A stretch of DNA of 64,000 nt from Candidatus Alloclostridium intestinigallinarum (GTDB lineage: Bacteria; Bacillota; Clostridia; Christensenellales; UBA3700), in assembly GCA_904382605.1 (NCBI GenBank), contig CAJFJA010000004.1:1-64000 (forward strand). Reading direction: 5' to 3'. The stretch's first letter is position 1, and each line of letters begins with the position of its first letter. Made by a program: the position numbers and the translations under genes. Of the stretch, positions 1-7,437 are shown piece by piece. The notes beneath the pieces are model-generated. The model did not search any database, was not told the DNA's origin, and saw only the letters and a program-made list of their open reading frames with translations.

Positions 1-80
1 TATTGTCAAGACAAACGACACGGCAACGGCTGAAATCGGCTTTGCCGGACCGTGTTCGTATTGTTCCTGTTCGGCATACC

Positions 81-145
81 GTACGTGACTGAGGAAAAAG
101 CCGCCTTGACAATGTATCACGCGCCTTATATGCGGCGCCTATGGA
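81..145. repeat. Conserved sequence element, copy 1 (partner at 36836-36900)
   Basis: The 20 bases GTACGTGACTGAGGAAAAAG (81-100) recur identically at 36836-36855. In both places they are followed by a CTTGACA block and then a CTTATatGCGGCGCC-like block. Bases 2-10 (ATTGTCAAG) are the exact reverse complement of 105-113, so the first 113 bases could close into a stem. The copy sits just downstream of the GH20 stop codon. Function unknown; a structured RNA or a mobile-element end are both possible. Confidence 0.5.
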
Positions 146-165
146 GTATGGAGCAAGCGTACGCC

Positions 166-1737
166 CTAGAAAATCTTTCCGAAATGCGATTCCGTCCACT
201 CCACTTCCCAGTACGAATTTATACGCCACATATTCCACCTGCCGGCGTAGGTCAGGGTTTTGAAGTCGCGGGCTTTGCCGCGGTAGACTTTTTGCGGAGG
301 GATATACCAGCCGTTGCTTTCGAAGAAAGTGCGCAGCTGTTCCAGGCGCGTTTCGAAATCGGAATAGTCCATGCGGTAATCGGGAGTCCAGCCCACTTCG
401 GCAAGGGTGATGATACGCGCAAACGAGAGGAAGTTCAGCTTTTTCTCGTCGCGGATATATTCGCACCACTGGGGACATTCCACGCCCAGAATACCTTTTT
501 TATCTTTGATACCCACCTTAGATACGGTCATTTTGTAGGTTTTGGAGAGAGGACGCACGTTGTAAGGGTGGTCCATATACACGTAATCCCAAATGGAAAG
601 TATCAGATTGCCGCCCTTTTCCAGCCAGCCGAGTTCGCGCTTTTTGCTGCCGCGGAACACCCACCATTGCGCTATGACGTCCTTATCCATAATGTCGGCG
701 GCGTCGAGGACTTCGTTCCAGCCTATCATGCGTTTGCCCTTGGAGCGCAGATATTTTGCCATTTCGTTATTGAAGTAGCCTTGCAGGGCGTTTTCGTCCT
801 TCAAGCCCAGTTCCTTTATCTTCGCCTGGCAGTTAGGGCAGGTCTTCCAGCGCGTTTTGGGCACTTCGTCGCCGCCGATATGGAAGTACGGCGCGGGGAA
901 GATTTCGCACAACTCGTCGATTATATCCTTGGCGAAGTTGTAGATATTCTCCTTGCCGCAGCAGCAGATGTTATCCATAACGCCCCAGCGCGTGGAAACT
1001 TCCGCAGGCTCGCCCGTGCAGGAAAGTTCGGGATAGCACGCAATTGCCGCCACCATGTGCCCGGGCATATCTATTTCCGGCACGACCTGTATATGCAGGG
1101 AAGCGGCGTACGCCACTATCTCCTTCATCTGTTCCTGAGTATAGAACATTCCCCTGCCGTATTCCTTGTCGTCGTGCGCTTCCTTGCCCTGGTTGTATCC
1201 CACAAGGGAAATCTGCGTATTTTTGCGGATACTGCCCTTTTCCGTAAGAAGAGGATATTTTTTTATCTGCGCGCGCCAGCCCTGGTCGTCGGATAAGTGC
1301 CAATGGAAAGTGTTCATCTTCACCGCCGCCTGCAGGCGCAGAAACTGCTTTATCTTGTCCACCGTCCAGAAGTGGCGCGAACAGTCGAGCTGGAAGGAAC
1401 GGTATCCGTACTTGGGTTCGTCGCGCACATAGCAACACTCCATTTCGCCCGATTCGCCCAGCTGGTTAAGGCTCATAAGCGCGTAAAACGCGCCCGCTTC
1501 GGTGGACGCAAGCACCTGTATGCCTTCGGGTGAAGATTTTATCGCATAGCCCTCCGGCGCAAGGCGCATATCCTTGGTAAAATTCAGTCTGCTCTCCTTG
1601 CCCGCTTTTTTGCCCGCAAGAAGCTGTTTTGCCTGTTCTATGGTTTGGGGAAAATCACCCACGACGGCGGTGGCGCTCGACCAGCCTACCGTACCCTGTT
1701 TAACCGCATATTCCACCGGTCTGGGAATAAGTTTCAT
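166..1737 (-). CDS. Glycoside hydrolase family 20 beta-N-acetylhexosaminidase
   Basis: This is a 523-residue GH20 enzyme that would remove terminal beta-linked GlcNAc or GalNAc by substrate-assisted catalysis. A GH20b-like N-terminal domain (about 1-105) precedes the catalytic barrel. The hallmark HIGGDE motif places the Asp-Glu catalytic pair at D290-E291, and the HWHLSDDQGWR block at about 145-155 is also typical. No signal peptide is visible, so it probably acts in the cytoplasm on imported oligosaccharides. The start is set by a GGAGAA Shine-Dalgarno at good spacing; an upstream in-frame ATG at 1794 lacks one. It ends with a TAG stop. It is monocistronic, with its own promoter at 1783-1811. 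Together with the GH2 enzyme at 20.9 kb it suggests use of host or dietary glycans. Confidence 0.93.
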   Translation of the reverse strand: MKLIPRPVEYAVKQGTVGWSSATAVVGDFPQTIEQAKQLLAGKKAGKESRLNFTKDMRLAPEGYAIKSSPEGIQVLASTEAGAFYALMSLNQLGESGEMECCYVRDEPKYGYRSFQLDCSRHFWTVDKIKQFLRLQAAVKMNTFHWHLSDDQGWRAQIKKYPLLTEKGSIRKNTQISLVGYNQGKEAHDDKEYGRGMFYTQEQMKEIVAYAASLHIQVVPEIDMPGHMVAAIACYPELSCTGEPAEVSTRWGVMDNICCCGKENIYNFAKDIIDELCEIFPAPYFHIGGDEVPKTRWKTCPNCQAKIKELGLKDENALQGYFNNEMAKYLRSKGKRMIGWNEVLDAADIMDKDVIAQWWVFRGSKKRELGWLEKGGNLILSIWDYVYMDHPYNVRPLSKTYKMTVSKVGIKDKKGILGVECPQWCEYIRDEKKLNFLSFARIITLAEVGWTPDYRMDYSDFETRLEQLRTFFESNGWYIPPQKVYRGKARDFKTLTYAGRWNMWRINSYWEVEWTESHFGKIF

Positions 1738-1782
1738 AAATTCTCCTGCCTTTTCGTGTAGTGCGGAAATCCGCTTGCACAC

Positions 1783-1811
1783 ATTATAACACAATTAAAT
1801 ATAGCGCGCAA
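1783..1811 (-). promoter_or_regulatory. Promoter of the GH20 gene
   Basis: On the minus strand TTGCGC, a 17-base spacer and TATAAT, with TGT directly before the -10 (extended -10). Confidence 0.7.
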
Positions 1812-1834
1812 GGCGTATTGTTAAATTACGCTTG

Positions 1835-1866
1835 AAAAAAGCCCTCTTGCGTAAGAAGGCTCTTTT
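1835..1866 (-). terminator. Intrinsic terminator downstream of the lipoprotein gene
   Basis: Inverted repeat GCCCTCTT-GCGT-AAGAAGGC (1841-1860); read on the minus strand the stem is followed by TTTTTTC. It ends the transcript of the 1888-2829 gene. Confidence 0.8.
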
Positions 1867-1887
1867 TATGGCGTAATTCTTTCGGAC

Positions 1888-2829
1888 TCAGTCGTCCCAG
1901 CGCGTTCCGCTGCCGACGTACTCGTAAGAATACGTGCCGTCATCGTTGCGGGTAGCTCTGTAACGCTCCACGGGACCGCCCGCGCGGCGCGTTATCCTGA
2001 TTTTCTCCACTCCGCCTGTAACTTCGCTTTCTATCTCGTATTCCATGGTCTGTCCGTTCTCGTGGGTGAACAGCTCGAATTCCGTTTCTTCTCCCATCCA
2101 GCCGCTTTCCTGTTCAAAACTTATTTCAAAAGAGCGGATAAGGGAATATCTGCCGCTGCCGCCGTATATGCTGTATGCGAATTCCATACCCGTTTCATCA
2201 CTCTCGTTCTCGTTTTCCAACTCGAATACCATACGCATACCGGTAGCCCGGTTTACGGCGGTAAATTCAAGCGATTCTTCCTGCTCGTCGCGCTCGGTGG
2301 AAACTTCGCGCCAGCCGGTAATGTCGAACACGCTCTCGCCGTTCACCATTACGCCTTCTACACGGTAGTTGTCTTCCCGCTCGTCGCGGTCGTCGTCATC
2401 GTCGCCGTAATTGGGCTGGTGGGTTTCGTTATAGTAGAGAGTGTACGTTTCCGCCGCTCCGCCGACCGTTTCCGCCGTTATCGTCTGCACCATATCGTAC
2501 TGCGAATACTGCTCGTTCGTATTGGCTCCCACCGTGCTGGTTATTGGCCGGTCGCCGCCGATTATGCTGTCGAGCATAGCCATGTATTCGTCGAGTTCGG
2601 CGGCTATCTCAACCGTGCTTCCGTCCGCCAAAGCCGCCTGCTCCGCTTCCGAACCGCCGATAAGTTCTCCCGCCGATACCGCCGCCAATGCGAAAATGCT
2701 CTGCTGTCTTTGCGCCTGAGCCTCCTCGGACGTGGCACCGGGGTCGTCTTTACACGCCGCAAGCACAGCCGTAAGCGCTATGGCAAGGATGATAACGGCT
2801 ACGATTGCTGTTAATAATCTCTTTTTCAT
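1888..2829 (-). CDS. Putative lipoprotein, unknown function
   Basis: A 313-residue protein with a lipoprotein signal peptide: basic MKKR start, hydrophobic stretch and an LAAC lipobox with the modified Cys near residue 26. The mature part is acidic, with Asp/Glu-rich linkers and several beta-strand-like repeats; no family is recognised. The start is fixed by a strong AGGAGG Shine-Dalgarno; an in-frame codon 20 residues upstream is rejected because it would disrupt the signal peptide. It lies downstream of the ECF sigma/anti-sigma pair, separated by a hairpin with a T-run, so membership of that regulon is only a guess. Confidence 0.75.
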   Translation of the reverse strand: MKKRLLTAIVAVIILAIALTAVLAACKDDPGATSEEAQAQRQQSIFALAAVSAGELIGGSEAEQAALADGSTVEIAAELDEYMAMLDSIIGGDRPITSTVGANTNEQYSQYDMVQTITAETVGGAAETYTLYYNETHQPNYGDDDDDRDEREDNYRVEGVMVNGESVFDITGWREVSTERDEQEESLEFTAVNRATGMRMVFELENENESDETGMEFAYSIYGGSGRYSLIRSFEISFEQESGWMGEETEFELFTHENGQTMEYEIESEVTGGVEKIRITRRAGGPVERYRATRNDDGTYSYEYVGSGTRWDD

Positions 2830-2931
2830 CTCTGTGTCCTCCTTGGGGGTTTCTGAACATAATACAATCGCCGATAGCGTTTTAACCAACTTTTCGCAAA
2901 AAAAATTTTCCCCGCCCCGCCAAAACGAAAA

Positions 2932-2952
2932 GACGGCGCCTTTGGCGCCGCC
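2932..2952 (-). terminator. Intrinsic terminator after the sigma/anti-sigma operon
   Basis: GGCGCC-TTT-GGCGCC hairpin (2935-2949) followed on the minus strand by GTCTTTT. Confidence 0.65.
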
Positions 2953-2981
2953 GGTATCGAATGCCGGAAATATTCTCCGCG

Positions 2982-4127
2982 TCAGGAACGGTATATGCGT
3001 TTATACTCCGCCTTTATCTGGTCAAGCCTGTCCTCGAATTCGTCGTCCAGATCGTCCAGCACGTCCTCCAGATTCTCGATAAAATCGTATATCCTTGCGG
3101 CATAGGCGGGCATATCCTGCATAAGCGCGTCGAGTTCGTCCCCGTCGGCGGGAATTATCTCCGCAAAGTATTTGCCTACGTCGGGATCGTTCACTATCGA
3201 GATGAGTTTTTCTTTCAGCCGCGCAAGCTCCGAAGGCGACAGGTTTTCAAAATCGTCCTCGTCTTCGAAAATCTCCTCTATCTCGTCCACCTTTTCTTCC
3301 AGCTCTTCCGTCTTGCGCTCGAACTCCTCTTCCAGCTCTTCCAGCCTTTTGTCAAGCTCGCGCTGGAAATCGTCGGACGCGTCCGCGGCAGACCCCATAA
3401 CCAGCATAAGCAGCCGGGTGTAATCCATATTGTACAGCTCTTGCACGGACATATCGGAAACCGCCTCCGCGTCCAGAATAAGTTGCGCTTTTCCCGCGGA
3501 AATGTGGTATCTGCCGGCGGTGTCGATGGCTTCGTCCGAATAGTAGTTGACGAATATCTTGTTGGTATAGCCGCGGCTGTCCATATATCCGTTAAGAGTG
3601 TTTTCCAAAGATATGCGCACTTCCTCTTCACGCTGCGTATTGTCGTTTACGGCGTTGACGTTGACGTCCCTGCCGTCCTCGAAATACTGCTCCCTGTCCG
3701 CCTGTCCCATAACGGCAAGGCACGCGTCGTTATAGTCCATGCCCACAAGATTCATTCCCAGAAGAAGCACCTGCGCGTCCGCGTTCAGCGCGGTTACCGC
3801 GGTCACTTTATTGTTTTCGTCCACCTGCATGGACAGCGCCGGATTGATACTTATGCTTATATAAGTTATCCCGGCGGGGTCGAGCACGTCGGGAACGCCG
3901 AACACAACGCCCAGCGTCACCGCGACTATGGCGAGTATGAGCACCGCCGCCACGGCGGCTATAGCGGCGTTGCGCCTGTGGTGGGTGACTGCGATAACTT
4001 CCGCTTCCCCGCTCCGCGCCCTGGATTCGGGCATGGAAATGCGCGCGGAAATCTTTTCAAAGCTGTCTTTTCCGTCCAGCCTTTCCGCTTCATCCGCCAA
4101 TATCTTTTCGATATCTTTGCGCTTCAT
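2982..4127 (-). CDS. RsgI-like membrane anti-sigma factor
   Basis: A 381-residue bitopic membrane protein that probably sequesters the sigma factor encoded just upstream. A short cytoplasmic N-terminus (1-53) is followed by one transmembrane helix (about 54-77). Next is an extracytoplasmic domain (about 85-200) resembling the RsgI middle domain, with the phrase SISINPALSMQVDEN. The C-terminal part is a long acidic coiled coil (about 215-381). N95-P96 corresponds to the Asn-Pro bond that is autoproteolytically cleaved in characterised RsgI proteins; that it is cleaved here is inference. Its start overlaps the sigma gene stop by four bases (ATGA), indicating translational coupling. Unlike cellulosomal RsgI proteins it has no recognisable carbohydrate-binding module. 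Confidence 0.75.
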   Translation of the reverse strand: MKRKDIEKILADEAERLDGKDSFEKISARISMPESRARSGEAEVIAVTHHRRNAAIAAVAAVLILAIVAVTLGVVFGVPDVLDPAGITYISISINPALSMQVDENNKVTAVTALNADAQVLLLGMNLVGMDYNDACLAVMGQADREQYFEDGRDVNVNAVNDNTQREEEVRISLENTLNGYMDSRGYTNKIFVNYYSDEAIDTAGRYHISAGKAQLILDAEAVSDMSVQELYNMDYTRLLMLVMGSAADASDDFQRELDKRLEELEEEFERKTEELEEKVDEIEEIFEDEDDFENLSPSELARLKEKLISIVNDPDVGKYFAEIIPADGDELDALMQDMPAYAARIYDFIENLEDVLDDLDDEFEDRLDQIKAEYKRIYRS

Positions 4128-4639
4128 TGCTCCTCCTCCAGTTTTTTCTTTAATTTGCTTATCGCCTTGTTGTACGTCCAGGTCACCGTGGCGGTGGGCA
4201 TATCCAGCATTTTTCCCACTTCGTGCCTCTTATATTTGTGCACCGCGCACAGCATGAGCACGCGGAATTCGCGCTCCGTCAGCACGCGCGCGGCAAACTC
4301 GGTCAGTCCGTCGTCGCGCGCAAGGGTGGAATCGTTTTTCACGTAGTCCACCTTCTCCGGCTCAACGGTAACGCGCGACTTTTCGCGCTTTACCAGATTC
4401 AACGCCAGATTGCGGCTTATCGTGAGCAGATACGCGTACGGATTGTGCTTTGCGTCCACCGAGCCTATGTTCTCGTAAAACTTGACAAAGGCGTCCTGCA
4501 TTATCGTTTCGGCGGCGTACTTATCGCGGCATACCGAATATGCCGTGTAATAAACCGATCTGCGCGTTTCCTCGTAGAGCCTTGCGAACGCTTCGCTGTC
4601 GCCCCCTTGGATTTTGCGCACCAAGCCGCCTATATCCAT
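4124..4639 (-). CDS. ECF-type RNA polymerase sigma factor
   Basis: A 171-residue sigma-70 family protein. Region 2 covers about 12-80 (FARLYEETRRSVYYTAYSV and following, with the QDAFVKFYENI core-binding segment). Region 4 covers about 110-170 and contains the helix-turn-helix phrase KRHEVGKMLDMPTATVTWTYN. Regions 1.1 and 3 are missing, as in ECF sigmas. It is first in a two-gene operon with its RsgI-like anti-sigma factor, sharing an ATGA overlap. It has a housekeeping-type promoter at 4695-4723. By analogy with SigI/RsgI-type pairs it should respond to an envelope or extracellular signal; the signal cannot be read from the sequence. Confidence 0.9.
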   Translation of the reverse strand: MDIGGLVRKIQGGDSEAFARLYEETRRSVYYTAYSVCRDKYAAETIMQDAFVKFYENIGSVDAKHNPYAYLLTISRNLALNLVKREKSRVTVEPEKVDYVKNDSTLARDDGLTEFAARVLTEREFRVLMLCAVHKYKRHEVGKMLDMPTATVTWTYNKAISKLKKKLEEEQ

Positions 4640-4694
4640 TCCCTATACACCTTTATTACAATTCAGGACAACGATTTGTTGGACCTGTGAGAAA

Positions 4695-4723
4695 ATTATA
4701 CCACCATTTTACATATATTGCAA
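4695..4723 (-). promoter_or_regulatory. Promoter of the ECF sigma operon
   Basis: TTGCAA, 17-base spacer, TATAAT on the minus strand, with an extended -10 (TGG before TATAAT). Confidence 0.75.
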
Positions 4724-4841
4724 ATAATCGCAGACTTTCCGCCCTTGCACAAATGCTGCGAAGTGGCGTAATTTTTTTGAAAATGTGATATTTGCAACAT
4801 TTATCGCCGAGCGGCGAATATATAATATATTTGAAAAACGC

Positions 4842-4870
4842 TTGACAAAACCGCGTTTAATCTATATATA
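4842..4870 (+). promoter_or_regulatory. Promoter of the suf pair
   Basis: TTGACA, 17-base spacer, TATATA, about 30 bases before the sufC-like start codon. Confidence 0.7.
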
Positions 4871-4901
4871 GTAAATATATAAAACCAAAGAGGTAGACTG
4901 A

Positions 4902-5621
4902 ATGCTTGAACTCAGACACATAGATTTTTCGGTGAAGGAAGAAGGCGGCAAAAAGCCGGCGAAAATTCTTTCCGACATTTCCCTTACCTTCCCCGAAAAG
5001 AGCATAACCGTAATCACGGGACAGAACGGAAGCGGTAAATCCACGCTGATAAAACTTATCACCGGACTGGAGCGGCCCACGGCGGGACAGATAATATACA
5101 ACGGACGGGACATAACCTCCCTTTCCGTGACCGAACGCGCCAGGCTGGGCTTTACCACCGCCTTCCAGCAGCCCGTGCGCTTTAAGGGCATAACGGTTAA
5201 AAAACTTCTGGACATAGCCTGCGGAAAGCAGAGCAATCTGGGACAGCTGTGCGAATATCTTTCGCAGGTGGGACTTTGCGCCCGCAACTATATCGACCGC
5301 GAGCTGGACGGAAGTCTGTCGGGCGGAGAGGCAAAGCGCATAGAACTTGCCATGGCGATAGCCAAGGGCGGCGACGTATTTTTGCTTGACGAGCCGGAAG
5401 CGGGCATAGATTTGTGGAGTTTTTCCGACCTCACCAATCTGTTTGCTTCGCTCAGGGATAAAACCGTGCTCATAGTTTCCCACCAGAGCAAGATTATGGA
5501 GATTGCGGACAACATAGTGCTTTTAGACAAGGAAAGCGCGCCCGTCACGGGAACGCGCGGGGAAATGCTTCCCGGTCTGCAGGACAGAAACGGAGTGTGC
5601 GCCGCGCGCAAGGGAGTTTGA
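4902..5621 (+). CDS. sufC: SufC-like ATPase of a minimal SUF Fe-S assembly system
   Basis: A 239-residue soluble ABC ATPase related to SufC, which drives the SufBD scaffold in Fe-S cluster assembly. Walker A is GQNGSGKST (about 40-48), the signature is LSGGE (about 140-144) and Walker B is LLDEPEAGID, with the DLWSF continuation typical of the SufC branch found with lone SufB/D proteins. The H-loop is SHQ. The next gene starts two bases after the stop, so the two are certainly co-transcribed. No SufS, SufU or SufE is nearby, so the sulfur donor must be encoded elsewhere. Its -35/-10 promoter is at 4842-4870. Confidence 0.9.
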   Translation: MLELRHIDFSVKEEGGKKPAKILSDISLTFPEKSITVITGQNGSGKSTLIKLITGLERPTAGQIIYNGRDITSLSVTERARLGFTTAFQQPVRFKGITVKKLLDIACGKQSNLGQLCEYLSQVGLCARNYIDRELDGSLSGGEAKRIELAMAIAKGGDVFLLDEPEAGIDLWSFSDLTNLFASLRDKTVLIVSHQSKIMEIADNIVLLDKESAPVTGTRGEMLPGLQDRNGVCAARKGV

Positions 5622-5622
5622 T

Positions 5623-6540
5623 ATGGAAAAACTTGATTTGGATCTTTTGATGAAAATAGCCGACCTGCACGGCATTCCGGAAGGCTCGTATAACATAAGG
5701 AAGGACGGCAAATGCCTTTCGCGCAACTCCACTTCCGACATAGAGATAGTGCCCAAAAAGGACAAGGACGGCATAGACATAATAGTAAAACCGGGCGTGA
5801 AGAACAAGAGCGTGCACATTCCCGTAATTCTGACCGCGGGCGAAATGCTGGACAAGGTATATAACGACTTTTATATCGGCAAGGGCGCGGACGTAACCAT
5901 TATCGCAGGTTGCGGCATACACAACGAAACGTGCGGCGAAGCGCGCCACGACGGCATCCACACCTTCTACCTGGAAGAAGGCAGCAGCGTGAAATATATC
6001 GAACGCCACTACGGCGAGGGCAACCCCGACGGCAAGAAGGAATTTACGCCCGTTACCAAGGTGTATGTAAAGAAAAACGCGCAGTTTTATATGGAGAGCA
6101 CCCAGCTGGGCGGCGTTACCTATACGGACAGGCTCACTACCGCCACCGTTTACACGAACGGCAAGTTCACCGTGCGCGAAAAACTGCTCACCGACAACCG
6201 CGAAAAGGCAATCACCCGTTTCAAGGTGAAACTTGTAGGCAAAGACAGCACCGCCGAAGTGGTCAGCCGCAGCGTGGCGAGGGGCGATTCCTACCAGTCG
6301 TTCATATCTGATATGATAGGCAAAAACCGCTCGTTCGGACACGTGGAATGCGACAGCATACTTTTGGACAACGCGCGCATACTCTCCACCCCCAGGATAG
6401 ACGCCGTCAGCCCCGAAGCCAGCCTCGTACACGAAGCCGCCGTGGGCAAGATAGCGGGCGAACAGCTCACCAAGCTGATGACCCTGGGGCTTACGGAAAA
6501 AGAAGCGGAAGACACCATTATAAAGGGCTATCTGGCATAG
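5623..6540 (+). CDS. sufB: SufB/SufD-family scaffold protein (minimal SUF)
   Basis: A 305-residue SufBD-family protein, shorter than canonical SufB or SufD (over 400 residues) and lacking most of their N-terminal part. The beta-helix core (about 70-255) is present, with TQLGGVTYTDR and the C-terminal block RIDAVSPEASLVHEAAVGKI. That block carries the conserved Glu and His of the SufB/D interface. One SufC and one SufB/D protein without other suf genes is the arrangement described as the minimal SUF-like (SmsCB) system of archaea and anaerobic bacteria. It is translated directly after sufC and followed by a terminator at 6661-6682. Confidence 0.88.
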   Translation: MEKLDLDLLMKIADLHGIPEGSYNIRKDGKCLSRNSTSDIEIVPKKDKDGIDIIVKPGVKNKSVHIPVILTAGEMLDKVYNDFYIGKGADVTIIAGCGIHNETCGEARHDGIHTFYLEEGSSVKYIERHYGEGNPDGKKEFTPVTKVYVKKNAQFYMESTQLGGVTYTDRLTTATVYTNGKFTVREKLLTDNREKAITRFKVKLVGKDSTAEVVSRSVARGDSYQSFISDMIGKNRSFGHVECDSILLDNARILSTPRIDAVSPEASLVHEAAVGKIAGEQLTKLMTLGLTEKEAEDTIIKGYLA

Positions 6541-6660
6541 CCCTTCCCTGCTTGCGCCGCTACGGTACAAAAACGCAATCCGGATAAAATTACCCCGCGT
6601 CAAAGCGGCATATAAATGATACTACGCGCTTAACGGCGTATACCGAATAAGATTAGAAAG

Positions 6661-6682
6661 GGCGGACAAATCCGCCTTTTTT
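6661..6682 (+). terminator. Intrinsic terminator after the suf pair
   Basis: GGCGGA-CAAA-TCCGCC hairpin followed by TTTTTT. Confidence 0.85.
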
Positions 6683-6820
6683 ATGCTTATAAATAGAAAT
6701 AAGCGCGGCTGTTGCCGCGCCCGTAGGGTGATTGCGCGTGCGGTAAGGACACGCAAAAACTATTATTGCTTTCTTATTCCATTCTGATTATATCCTTAAT
6801 TTTTCGGGAAGTCAAGAATT

Positions 6821-6838
6821 TTCTTAGATTTCTAAGAA
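6821..6838. promoter_or_regulatory. Operator-like palindrome upstream of the XRE pseudogene
   Basis: TTCTTAGATTTCTAAGAA is a perfect 18-base palindrome with a 2-base centre. A related copy, TTCTTGGTTTTCTAATA (7007-7023, 14 of 17 positions equal), overlaps the -10 box of the XRE pseudogene on the other side of the inserted MITE. Probable binding sites of that autoregulator before it was lost (inference). Confidence 0.45.
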
Positions 6839-6845
6839 AGGCAGC

Positions 6846-7004
6846 TACCCGTAGCCAACCTCAGTAGAACACATTTTACTCTAAAACATAAAATATGTGT
6901 ATATGTCGGGTTGTAAAATGCTTTGCTTTCAGCGTAACTGGTTATTGTGCAAATATGCCGAAAACAGTACGATTAAAGTGTTCTACTGGGGTTGGCTACG
7001 GGTA
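6846..7004. mobile_element. MITE-like element, copy A (159 bp)
   Basis: It is bounded by inverted termini that begin TACCCGTAGCCAACC and end GGTTGGCTACGGGTA, about 27 bases with few mismatches. It holds no coding sequence. Copies B (50468-50645) and C (59068-59282) share the termini and long internal blocks; A lies in the opposite orientation to both. TA at each outer edge suggests a TA target. It splits the two operator-like sites of the neighbouring regulator. No transposase with matching ends is in the window. Confidence 0.75.
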
Positions 7005-7033
7005 CCTTCTTGGTTTTCTAATATAATCTTAGT

Positions 7034-7240
7034 ATGGAATACATCATAGGCAGCAGAATACGCGAATTGCGGCGCTAAAAAGGTCTGTCCCAGCCTCAGC
7101 TTGCCGCAGCCATAGGCGTTTCCGACGGCGTGATTTCGCTTTGGGAGAACGACGTGAACGAACCGAAAGCCTCATACATAATCGCGCTGTGCAAATTCTT
7201 CTCCGTCTCCGCCGATTATCTGCCGGGCATTGAGCAATAG
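7034..7240 (+). pseudogene. XRE-family regulator inactivated by a nonsense codon
   Basis: A 68-codon helix-turn-helix protein in one continuous frame apart from one internal stop. MEYIIGSRIRELRR is followed by TAA at codon 15, then KGLSQPQLAAAIGVSDGVIS and SLWENDVNEPKASYIIAL, ending with TAG. Relatives usually read RELREEKGLSQ, so GAA to TAA is the likely change. The HTH helices and DNA-contacting positions after the stop are intact. A TATAAT box lies six bases before the ATG and there is no Shine-Dalgarno, so the gene would have been leaderless. MITE copy A ends 29 bases upstream. A sequencing error at the stop cannot be excluded. Confidence 0.8.
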
Positions 7241-7396
7241 CGAAAACGCGCGGCATAAACAGCCTGCGCCCGGTTGACCGCCTTTTCCCAGCCCGTCTTG
7301 CCGTCCGGTGCCGGCGTTTCGCCCCGACATATCCCGGTATTTCCGCTTATGCGGAATATATATCGCAGAGTCGTGTTAAAACCGTATAAATAAAAA

Positions 7397-7420
7397 ACTG
7401 CGCCCGCCGGGGCGCAGTTC
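7397..7420 (-). terminator. Terminator of the acyltransferase-like gene
   Basis: AACTGCGCC-CGCCGG-GGCGCAGTT hairpin; the minus strand continues into a T-rich run. Confidence 0.8.
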
Positions 7421-7437
7421 TTTATTTTTCATAACAA

